A stretch of 16,039 nucleotides of DNA from Gammaproteobacteria bacterium (GTDB lineage: Bacteria; Pseudomonadota; Gammaproteobacteria; SZUA-229), in NCBI GenBank assembly GCA_030641945.1, contig DAOWLL010000004.1, positions 1-16,039 on the forward strand, given 5' to 3'. Below the pieces are notes generated by a model, which was not told the origin of the DNA, did not search any database, and saw only the letters and a program-made list of their open reading frames with translations. The stretch's first letter is position 1. Each line of letters begins with the position of its first letter. Both the position numbers and the translations under genes were made by a program. Positions 9,641 to 15,506 of the stretch are shown here, one piece after another.

Positions 9641-10087
9641 GTGAGTGAGATGTTGTCTGAAGAAGTCAAACAATTTTTACCCCATCGTTATCCTTTTCTA
9701 ATGGTGGATCGGGTGCTTGAATGCACGCCTGGAGAATCACTTACTGCAATTAAAAACGTAACCGTGAATGAGCCTTTCTTTCAGGGGCATTTTCCACAGA
9801 AAGCGATAATGCCGGGTGTGCTCATTATTGAAGCATTGGCACAGGCGACCGGCTTGCTGGGTTTCCGCACAATGAGCGAAACACCAAGAGATGATCTGCT
9901 GTACATGCTCGTGGGCGTTGATAACGTACGTTTCAAGCGTCAGGTTATACCCGGCGATCAGTTGGTGCTTAAAGTAGAGCTGGTAAAAAGAACGAGAATT
10001 ATCTGGAAGTTTACTTGTGAAGCAACTGTAGATGGTGAACTGGTGACTTCGGCCAATATGCTATGTGCAGCAACTGAAAAGGAATAA
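9641..10087 (+). CDS. fabZ: 3-hydroxyacyl-[acyl-carrier-protein] dehydratase FabZ
   Basis: Cytoplasmic hotdog-fold enzyme that dehydrates 3-hydroxyacyl-ACP in type II fatty acid synthesis and competes with LpxA and LpxD for the same substrate pool. The product has 148 residues. The active-site segment is [22 protein letters not shown], with catalytic His50 and Glu64; [15 protein letters not shown] near the N-terminus is also typical. I chose the GTG at 9641 because GGAG (9630-9633) stands seven bases before it; an in-frame ATG at 9650 would shorten the protein by three residues and cannot be excluded. It lies between lpxD and lpxA, the standard arrangement, which helps balance phospholipid against lipid A. 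Confidence 0.95.
   Translation: MSEMLSEEVKQFLPHRYPFLMVDRVLECTPGESLTAIKNVTVNEPFFQGHFPQKAIMPGVLIIEALAQATGLLGFRTMSETPRDDLLYMLVGVDNVRFKRQVIPGDQLVLKVELVKRTRIIWKFTCEATVDGELVTSANMLCAATEKE
10078..10082 (+). promoter_or_regulatory. Ribosome binding site that sets the lpxA GTG start
   Basis: AAAGG lies inside the last codons of fabZ, nine bases before the GTG at 10092. It supports that GTG as the lpxA start over the GTG at 10065, which lies deep in fabZ and would add nine residues not expected in the family. Confidence 0.6.
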
Positions 10088-10091
10088 ATCA

Positions 10092-10862
10092 GTGATACAC
10101 GAAACAGCAATCATCGACGAATCAGCTGTGATTGCAAGCGATGTGCAAATAGGGCCTTACACTGTCATTGGCGCCGATGTGGAAATCGGTGCCGGCACTG
10201 TAATCGGCCCGCATGTTGTTATCAAAGGATCGACGCAAATAGGAAAAGACAATCGTATTTTTCAGTTCGCATCGATCGGCGAGGATCCACAGGACCTCAA
10301 GTTTCATGGCGAACAATCGAGACTCATCATAGGTGACAGGAATACGATCCGTGAGTGTGTCACCATGCATCGTGGCACCGAGGAAGACAGCAGTCTAACG
10401 CAAATTGGTAATGACAACCTGTTCATGGCTTATGTACATATCGCCCATGACTGTGTCATCGGTAATAACATTATTTTCGCCAATAACGCGACCCTGGCCG
10501 GACATGTGATCGTTGGGGATTATGCAATTCTCGGTGGTTTCACTGCAGTGCACCAGTTTACACGCCTGGGTCCATACTGTTTTACCGGTTTTGCAACGGC
10601 GCTGGACCGGGACGTTCTGCCATATTTTACTGTTGCAGGTAACAGGGCGAGAGCCCGGGGCATCAACAAAGAAGGCCTGGTGCGCAAAGGTTTCAAATCA
10701 GAAACCATTCGCGCCCTGCAGGACACCTACAAAATCCTGGTCAAATCCAAAGGAACGTTAAAGGAAAAACTCGAACGTGTGAATGAACTCGCGGCAGTGC
10801 ATCCTGAAGTCAGGCAGGTAACCGATTTCCTCGATAAAAGCGAACGCGGCTGGACGAGGTAA
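10092..10862 (+). CDS. lpxA: Acyl-[ACP]--UDP-N-acetylglucosamine O-acyltransferase
   Basis: First enzyme of lipid A synthesis; it moves a 3-hydroxyacyl chain from ACP to the 3-OH of UDP-GlcNAc in the cytoplasm. From the GTG at 10092 the product has 256 residues, close to E. coli LpxA (262), and begins (M)IHETAIIDESAVIASDVQIG, as family members do. Left-handed beta-helix hexapeptides run over most of the first 190 residues. Other signatures: FQFASIGEDPQDLKFHGE, RECVTMHRGT, and HIAHDC with the likely catalytic His at residue 119. The C-terminal helical domain has the family's GLVRKGF pattern. The gene starts four bases after fabZ. Unusually, lpxB does not follow; the string of conserved genes ends here. 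Confidence 0.96.
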   Translation: MIHETAIIDESAVIASDVQIGPYTVIGADVEIGAGTVIGPHVVIKGSTQIGKDNRIFQFASIGEDPQDLKFHGEQSRLIIGDRNTIRECVTMHRGTEEDSSLTQIGNDNLFMAYVHIAHDCVIGNNIIFANNATLAGHVIVGDYAILGGFTAVHQFTRLGPYCFTGFATALDRDVLPYFTVAGNRARARGINKEGLVRKGFKSETIRALQDTYKILVKSKGTLKEKLERVNELAAVHPEVRQVTDFLDKSERGWTR

Positions 10863-11041
10863 GGGACCAGGGACTAAGTACCTAGGGTGAGGAAAATCAG
10901 AAGGCTTGTCATTTAATGGTGGATTACGTGTGGTAGCTCAGACTTCATCTGATAGATTGTCATACTGATTTCGATATACCCTGACAGTTGGTAATTGGCT
11001 CAAACTACCTGTAAGCGGACATACATAGTTTTGGCCCAACT
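10863..11041 (+). other. Intergenic stretch after lpxA with no recognisable gene
   Basis: No open frame with family resemblance is visible. There is a small dyad TCAGA-CTTCA-TCTGA at 10938-10952, without a T-tract, and CCTAGG near 10881. I see no convincing intrinsic terminator for the long upstream operon. This is the point where lpxB would be expected in most Gammaproteobacteria. Confidence 0.5.
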
Positions 11042-11215
11042 TCAGAAACCGCCCCATTCCTGTAGTTGAATTTGCCTATGGCGCAGCTTATACATATCGA
11101 CTGGGAAAGCAGCATGCGCATAGAGACAGGAATGCCTCCTGGCTCCATCGGCATCGTGCTGCAGTCTACGGGTGAAGATAGAGTACACAAATTAAAGAAT
11201 AATTATGTCGCTTGA
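11042..11215 (+). pseudogene. Decayed fragment of an AraC-type regulator N-terminal domain
   Basis: The frame starting TTG 11066 encodes a peptide nearly the same as residues 48-78 of the ORF at 15108: both share the LNLP, AQL, HI, WES, MRIETG and PPGSIGIV blocks. By hand I count 81 of 93 identical bases (11066-11158 against 15249-15341) and 26 of 31 identical residues. Just upstream, the Ser-Glu pair (11042-11047) also lines up without a gap, and the TAG at 11063-11065 stands where the other copy has CAG (Gln), an in-frame nonsense change. No upstream start or ribosome site remains. The frame runs on past the homology as LQSTGEDRVHKLKN, which still looks like an AraC N-terminal domain, and stops at 11215 inside gltS. 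Confidence 0.75.
11066..11094 (+). promoter_or_regulatory. Candidate sigma-70 promoter for gltS inside the pseudogene
   Basis: TTGAAT (11066-11071), a 17-base spacer and TATACA (11089-11094) match the consensus at four of six positions in each box with ideal spacing. It would start transcription about 100 bases before gltS. The homologous place in the downstream copy reads TTAAAT and TACACA, so two substitutions improved both boxes here. Inferred only from sequence. Confidence 0.35.
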
Positions 11216-12422
11216 TTTTGGTCCAACCCAGACACTGGGGTTTGCCGTGCTGATACTCTACATCGGCATGTTTCTCATATCACGTCTGCGTTTTCTCAGC
11301 GACAATAATATCCCTGTTCCTGTTGTCGGCGGTTTCCTGTTCGCACTTATCGCCAGTCTGTTACTGGGACAGTTTGGTGTACGCTTTGGTTTTGATATGA
11401 CAATGAAAGAGCCGATGATGCTGGCTTTCTTTTCATGTGTCGGTCTCGGTGCTGATATGCGCATGTTATCTACCGGCGGTAAACAATTGCTGCTGTTTAT
11501 CGTGGCCTGCCTGCTCTACCTGATCATACAGGACGGCATCGGCCTGATGACCGCGGTAAGTTTAGACATGCATCCGCTGGTGGGCCTGTTGAGCGGTTCG
11601 ATAACACTCTCTGGCGGTCACGCAACGGGGGCGGCATACGCCCATCAATTTCATGGCAGTAGCAATATTGCCGGTGCTATGGAACTGGCGATGGCGGTCG
11701 CCACCTTTGGCCTGATCCTGGGCGGCATTATCGGCGGACCGGTGGCTGGCCGATTGATCAAAAAACATAATATACCTTTACCCCATAAAGCAGATAACGA
11801 ACATGGTGACGTACTGCAGCATGATGATAGTGAATATGCGCCTGTTGATGAAGACAGCTTCCTGCTTTCATTTTTTTATATATTACTCTGTATCATCTTC
11901 GGAAAAATAATTTCTGCCTGGTTTGCAGAAAATGTCATGACACTGCCGGATATCTTCTGGTGTATGTTTGTTGGTGTTATCATCCGCAATACAACCATCC
12001 ATGACAAACTTCCCAGTGGGCATCAGCCCAGTGTCGACTTAATCGGCAATATATCGTTGTCGCTGTTTCTGGTTATGGCACTAATGTCACTGAACCTGTG
12101 GGGCATGATAAGCATCGCCGGTCCGCTGCTTGTTTTACTGGGTACCCAGCTTGTTGGTATGGTGATATTTTCCAGTTATATCACCTGGCGCATCATGGGC
12201 CGGGACTATAATGCGGCCATAATTGCGGGTGGTCATTGTGGATTTGGTTTAGGTGCAACACCGACCGCGGTGGCCAACATGAGTGCGCTGACCAAACGTT
12301 TTGGACCTGCACCACAGGCATTTATCGTCGTGCCGTTGATGGGCGCATTCTTTATTGATCTGCTGAATGCAATCGTCATTCAGGTCTATTTAGCACTACC
12401 GATATTTGGCCTGGGTAACTGA
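11205..12422 (+). CDS. gltS: Sodium/glutamate symporter, GltS (ESS) family
   Basis: Inner membrane secondary transporter that, in the family, takes up glutamate with Na+. The 405 residues are mostly hydrophobic segments (about ten or more). Two inverted structural repeats are marked by equivalent re-entrant loops, LSGGHATGAAYAHQF in the first half and GGHCGFGLGATPTAVANM in the second. Both are near copies of the E. coli GltS motifs; NISLSLFLVMALMSLNLW and VPLMGAFFIDLLNA also match. A hydrophilic loop (about residues 195-218, rich in His, Asp and Glu) separates the halves. The ribosome site before the ATG at 11205 is weak. The TAXI lipoprotein gene begins one base after the stop, so the two are almost certainly co-translated and probably act together. 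Substrate is inferred from the family. Confidence 0.93.
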   Translation: MSLDFGPTQTLGFAVLILYIGMFLISRLRFLSDNNIPVPVVGGFLFALIASLLLGQFGVRFGFDMTMKEPMMLAFFSCVGLGADMRMLSTGGKQLLLFIVACLLYLIIQDGIGLMTAVSLDMHPLVGLLSGSITLSGGHATGAAYAHQFHGSSNIAGAMELAMAVATFGLILGGIIGGPVAGRLIKKHNIPLPHKADNEHGDVLQHDDSEYAPVDEDSFLLSFFYILLCIIFGKIISAWFAENVMTLPDIFWCMFVGVIIRNTTIHDKLPSGHQPSVDLIGNISLSLFLVMALMSLNLWGMISIAGPLLVLLGTQLVGMVIFSSYITWRIMGRDYNAAIIAGGHCGFGLGATPTAVANMSALTKRFGPAPQAFIVVPLMGAFFIDLLNAIVIQVYLALPIFGLGN

Positions 12423-12423
12423 A

Positions 12424-13968
12424 ATGCGTTATTTACAATACATTATGGTGATTGTACTGCTTGTCATATTGAGTGCCTGCAGCCGTGGCCCCGATGATGA
12501 AACGTTAAAATCAGAAATTCAACAAAGGCTGGATCAACAGTTTGCTGATAAATTATTCAAGAGTGTAAAACTGACACGTAAAGGTTCGGCGCCACGACTT
12601 GATGGCGTTGATGGTATCTATGTTTATTACAATATCGAACTCGAGTTTTTACGTGAATACAACCTGGTCTCCTGGCGCGGGCTTAATGTCGGAACCCTGG
12701 CCGCGGTCCTTGGTGCGACGACGACCGGTATCGAAGGTTTTAACAGTGGCGGTAATAAAAAAGGTGATCGCCTGTTTATCCGTGGCAGACTTGGATACCA
12801 GTTAACTGAAGATCAATGGATGGCAAACACTTTTACACCTATACAGACAGAAGAAGCAGCTGTTGTAGAAACGCTGGATACACCATCACCTGGTGCCATT
12901 ATCGAAAACATAAAGAAACTTCTTGATCACGATATTGCTGCGACCCGATCAAAAAAAGACAGGGTGACGCTTAACGAACTGCGTCGTTCGATGGCCCGTA
13001 TCGATCTGGGCCATGCAACGCTAGATCAGTATTATACTTTAGGTACAGGTTGGCCGACCGGATCATATTACAAGTTTGGCAAGGCATTTACTGAGTATGC
13101 CAATAAACATGGCTTAAAAATCTTTAATTATGCTTCCGAGGGTAGCCTTGAAAATGGCTACCGTGTTAACACCGGTCGTATCGATTTTGCCATTTTGCAG
13201 AGTGACGTTGCCGAGGTGCTGTACAAGGGCTGGATCGAAGAAGGTCAGTTGCCCTCATCCGATTTGCGTGCGATAGCGAGTCTGTGGCCGGAAGCGGTCC
13301 ATGTAATTACCCTGGAAAAAAATGGCATAAAAGATTTGTCTGATATCGAAGGCAGGCAGGTTGCGATCGGCAGCATACGATCAGGAACTCGTTTTACTGC
13401 CGCTCGTATCTGGCTGGCTGCTGGTTTTGAACGGCTGGACCAAAAAAACGTCAAGGTGCTCGGCCGTGGAAACGCCATCAAGGCATTGGAGGGTGGTGAA
13501 GTCGATGCGATTGTGATCGTGGGAGCAATCCCTGATCCAGCGATACAGGGTCTGGTGCAAAGACGTGATGATATTCGTTTTGTGCCGCTGTATCAGTCAA
13601 CGATAAGCAAGCTGGTCGAGCAAAACTTTGCCTATTATGGCTTACCGATCCCGGCAAAAACATATCCCGGTCAGAGCGAGTCAGTACTGACACTAGGCAT
13701 GACGGCACTGTTAACGACCAGTGTGCACACCTCAGATGAAGTGGTTATGCAGTATATGGAATTGATGCAACAGGGGACGGAAGAGATCGCTCAACAATTT
13801 TACCAGGCTGGTTTTATCACTTACAAAACAGCCCGGCTTGGCATCTCGATGCCATTGCATCCGGCCGCGAAGAAATACTATGAGCAGATACAGCAACAGC
13901 AACAGCAACAGCGGGAACAGGTGCCTGGTGTAGAAAAAGAGTTGGCGGGTGAGGGTGAATCTGAGTGA
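12424..13968 (+). CDS. TAXI-family solute-binding lipoprotein with N-terminal extension
   Basis: The ATG at 12424 gives 514 residues starting with a lipoprotein signal peptide (IMVIVLLVILSAC, lipobox LSAC, lipidated Cys19). The C-terminal part (about residues 203-495) is a TAXI-type substrate-binding domain, as used by TRAP transporters: LGTGWPTGSYYKFGKAF, ASEGSLENGYRVNTGRIDFA, LQSDVAEVLYKGW, GRQVAIGSIRSGTRFTA and LEGGEVDAIVIVGA, ending near LHPAAKKYYEQ. Residues 20-200 are an extension I do not recognise. The extreme C-terminus is low complexity (seven Gln, then acidic). No DctQ/DctM-type TRAP subunit is nearby; the partner appears to be GltS, whose stop is one base upstream. Some TAXI proteins bind glutamate or glutamine, which suits this pairing. 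Function is inferred. Confidence 0.85.
   Translation: MRYLQYIMVIVLLVILSACSRGPDDETLKSEIQQRLDQQFADKLFKSVKLTRKGSAPRLDGVDGIYVYYNIELEFLREYNLVSWRGLNVGTLAAVLGATTTGIEGFNSGGNKKGDRLFIRGRLGYQLTEDQWMANTFTPIQTEEAAVVETLDTPSPGAIIENIKKLLDHDIAATRSKKDRVTLNELRRSMARIDLGHATLDQYYTLGTGWPTGSYYKFGKAFTEYANKHGLKIFNYASEGSLENGYRVNTGRIDFAILQSDVAEVLYKGWIEEGQLPSSDLRAIASLWPEAVHVITLEKNGIKDLSDIEGRQVAIGSIRSGTRFTAARIWLAAGFERLDQKNVKVLGRGNAIKALEGGEVDAIVIVGAIPDPAIQGLVQRRDDIRFVPLYQSTISKLVEQNFAYYGLPIPAKTYPGQSESVLTLGMTALLTTSVHTSDEVVMQYMELMQQGTEEIAQQFYQAGFITYKTARLGISMPLHPAAKKYYEQIQQQQQQQREQVPGVEKELAGEGESE
13891..13911 (+). repeat. (CAGCAA)3CAG hexanucleotide repeat
   Basis: Three copies of CAGCAA plus CAG encode seven consecutive glutamines near the C-terminus of the TAXI lipoprotein, in a stretch that continues Arg-Glu-Gln. 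Repeat number could change by slippage without breaking the frame. Confidence 0.85.
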
Positions 13969-14076
13969 CTGCAATTGAAGGCTAGCCCGTATTAGATCAA
14001 ACTTGACCAGACAGTGGATGCCTGAAATCAGATAACTGTTGTTGAGCCTTAGCCGACCTTAAAAAGCTAAAGGATT

Positions 14077-14138
14077 GTCCGCAAATAACGCAAATTAAAA
14101 CCGCAATAAAGCATTATTATTTTGCTTTTTTCGCGGAC
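14077..14138. repeat. Long imperfect inverted repeat with CGCAAAT iterations
   Basis: GTCCGC (14077-14082) pairs exactly with GCGGAC (14133-14138). Continuing inward, 12 of the next 16 positions also pair (including GCAAA 14090-14094 with TTTGC 14121-14125), giving about 18 pairs in 22 around a loop of some 18 bases. The left arm is built of spaced units: CGCAAATAA, CGCAAATTA and CCGCAATAA. It lies between the convergent ends of the TAXI gene and the minus-strand lipoprotein gene, and carries a T-run in its right arm. It could be a bidirectional terminator or a small dispersed repeat element; which one cannot be told from a single copy. Confidence 0.55.
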
Positions 14139-14177
14139 TAACCGTTTTTAATTATTTGACTATTTTTTGAACGTCGC

Positions 14178-14199
14178 CGCTGAAGGCAGGCATTCAGCG
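14178..14199. repeat. Hairpin-forming inverted repeat CGCTGAA/TTCAGCG
   Basis: A perfect 7-bp stem (14178-14184 with 14193-14199) and an 8-base loop lie about 50 bases from the 3' end of the minus-strand lipoprotein gene. No T-tract follows on either strand, so it is not a standard Rho-independent terminator. It may stabilise the 3' end of that gene's transcript. Confidence 0.4.
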
Positions 14200-14246
14200 A
14201 GGTATAATGTTCGACATCTAAAGCAACAGCTTCTTCATTTTCATAA

Positions 14247-14837
14247 CTATTCACACTTCTTTGGTAACTTGTATTCTTCACGAATGCTCATGAGCTTGTC
14301 CTGAAGCTGCAGCAAACTTGTTCTTGCTTCTGTCTCACTGTTAGTGTCCCAGTCTTTTTTCACTACGCCAGGCATCAATTCTTTTGTTTTGCTGTTGTTA
14401 CCCTGGTCTGCATAACTCAGTACTTCCAGCCAGTAACCTGAGACGGCAAAGTTTGGATTAGTGGACTGTTTAGCTTTGGCTGCATCTTGCAATGCATCCT
14501 GATGATCGCAGGTCACCAGAGCGCTTAAACCTTTGAATGCATCATCACCTATCTTTGCACGAATCTTTTCAGCTTTTGCGTTTCGCTGCTCTTCAATTTT
14601 TGTATCGACTTTGCTGCCACCTATCGCGCCCGCCGTAGCTCCGACAGCACCACCATATACCGCGCCTCTTGCCGCTGCTTCAGCCGGATCACCACCAAAT
14701 ACAAGCGCGCTGACGAGACCACCGACCGCACCAGAAGCAGCACCAACAGTGGCGCCTTCACCGGCACCCTTTGCTGCATACTCGCCACAACTTGTAACTA
14801 GTAAAGCTAGACTCAAAATTATTATCGAAAACTTCAT
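14247..14837 (-). CDS. Glycine-zipper lipoprotein of unknown function
   Basis: The 196-residue product starts with a lipoprotein signal peptide (IIILSLALLVTSC, lipidated Cys17). Residues 24-74 form a glycine/alanine-rich segment of the glycine-zipper type (repeated GxxxG such as GAASGAVGG and GAVGATAGAIGG), interrupted by a short acidic piece. This kind of segment is often found in envelope lipoproteins and may insert into or span a membrane. The remainder (80-196) is a charged, mostly helical domain with two cysteines (110 and 195) that could form a disulfide in the periplasm. AGAGA about seven bases before the ATG supports the start. I do not recognise the C-terminal domain or a specific role. 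It is convergent with the TAXI gene. Confidence 0.8.
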   Translation of the reverse strand: MKFSIIILSLALLVTSCGEYAAKGAGEGATVGAASGAVGGLVSALVFGGDPAEAAARGAVYGGAVGATAGAIGGSKVDTKIEEQRNAKAEKIRAKIGDDAFKGLSALVTCDHQDALQDAAKAKQSTNPNFAVSGYWLEVLSYADQGNNSKTKELMPGVVKKDWDTNSETEARTSLLQLQDKLMSIREEYKLPKKCE

Positions 14838-15107
14838 TGGTATCTCTTATTAGCCTCTTATGAAAATTCGCAGCGTTATTTAATAAACGACTAAAGCAAT
14901 GATATCAGATTTTACTACAGGAAAATTAGAGGGATCGGAGTAAAAACTTATGACAGTCTGTTGTTGACGTTTCAGTTATCGATAAAGATGAGTTCATATA
15001 CGGACATAGAGTGGAATGCAAAATTCGGCTCTATATAAGAGTTTTCCTTTTAGTTATAATCACGAGTATAACGTCGATAAACACAGTCAGAAATACGAGG
15101 TTATCGT
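14838..15107. other. Divergent intergenic region between the lipoprotein and the AraC/ADH-like ORF
   Basis: An A+T-rich stretch between two genes transcribed away from each other, so it should hold promoters for both. On the + strand there is a TATAAT at 15055-15060, but the best-placed -35 is poor. A 10-base palindrome, TTATCGATAA (14976-14985), lies upstream as a possible operator. I found no convincing promoter on the minus strand and no coding frame. Confidence 0.4.
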
Positions 15108-15109
15108 AT
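15093..15109. repeat. Dyad over the ribosome site and start codon
   Basis: ATACGA-GGTTA-TCGTAT is a perfect 6-bp inverted repeat with a 5-base loop. The GAGG ribosome site spans the stem-loop edge, and the second arm runs into the ATG at 15108. It could fold in the mRNA and limit translation, or serve as a protein binding site. Confidence 0.5.
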
Positions 15110-15506
15110 GAGTCATATATTCGATTCCGGCTTGCTCTCCACAAACAGCTTCCACGACTTCGACCAGATGGCTGCCGTTGCTGCATCGGTTTGGGATCAA
15201 CGCTACCGAAAACTGGGGAAGGGATCTGAATTCGGATTCGCCCACCAGTTAAATTTGCCAACGGCGCAGCTTACACATATCGGTTGGGAAAGCGGTATGC
15301 GCATCGAAACAGGAACGCCTCCTGGCTCCATCGGCATTGTGCGTACACTACGCAACAAGGAGGTGCAGCGTATGTGGGACGTCGTCGTCACCCACGAATT
15401 CCCGATGACGGAAGCGGAAGATACCTTCAAGATTTCGGCGACGCAACTGTGCGGCAAGATCCTGCTCTACCCGCATGGTCTTCCAGACACACAAAGCGCT
15501 GACTAA
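15108..15506 (+). CDS. Possible chimeric ORF: AraC-type N-terminus joined to alcohol dehydrogenase tail
   Basis: An open 132-codon frame with a good ribosome site (GAGG, seven bases before the ATG). Residues 14-78 (FHDFDQMAAVAASVWDQRY, then LGKGSEF and GTPPGSIGIV) resemble the N-terminal ligand-binding region of a group of AraC-type regulators. Residues 92-121 (VVVTHEFPMTEAEDTFKIS, then GKILLYP) resemble the C-terminal end of zinc-type medium-chain alcohol dehydrogenases, which typically read VTHRFPLxEAxEAF...GKVxLxP. No DNA-binding helix-turn-helix and no catalytic or NAD-binding domain is present. The similarity to the fragment at 11042 stops exactly at residue 78, marking the joint. It is most likely a deletion remnant of two genes that happens to be in frame; whether it is expressed is unknown. 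Confidence 0.55.
   Translation: MSHIFDSGLLSTNSFHDFDQMAAVAASVWDQRYRKLGKGSEFGFAHQLNLPTAQLTHIGWESGMRIETGTPPGSIGIVRTLRNKEVQRMWDVVVTHEFPMTEAEDTFKISATQLCGKILLYPHGLPDTQSAD

Noticed and set aside
10065..10091. Longer lpxA frame from GTG 10065
   Set aside because: It adds nine residues not expected in the family. GTG 10092 aligns with the usual N-terminus and has a ribosome site at 10078-10082.
12406..12423. Longer TAXI lipoprotein frame from TTG 12406
   Set aside because: It overlaps the end of gltS and would lengthen the region before the lipoprotein signal peptide; ATG 12424 gives a standard N-terminus.
13891..13911. CAGCAA repeats considered as a CRISPR or iteron array
   Set aside because: The repeat is a short in-frame codon run within a gene, with no spacers and no cas or replication gene nearby.
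10938..14008. Dyad TCAGA-CTTCA-TCTGA (10938-10952) resembling, in reverse complement, a stretch near 13990-14008, as if inverted ends bounded gltS-TAXI
   Set aside because: Only 13 of 19 positions match by hand, both segments are nearly self-complementary, and no transposase or target duplication is visible.
14203..14208. TATAAT box after the CGCTGAA/TTCAGCG hairpin
   Set aside because: The only -35-like sequence (TTGAAC at 14167) is about 30 bases away, and no + strand gene follows within reach.
11016..15008. CGGACATA shared at 11016-11023 and 15001-15008 near the two AraC-like fragments
   Set aside because: The distance to the homologous stretch differs (about 50 against about 240 bases), so an eight-base match is best explained by chance.
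11005..15457. Similar minus-strand open frames at 11005-11190 and 15203-15457 with matching translated segments
   Set aside because: They are the reverse strand of the two related AraC-type fragments. The similarity is explained by the sense-strand homology, and neither frame has a ribosome site or family match.
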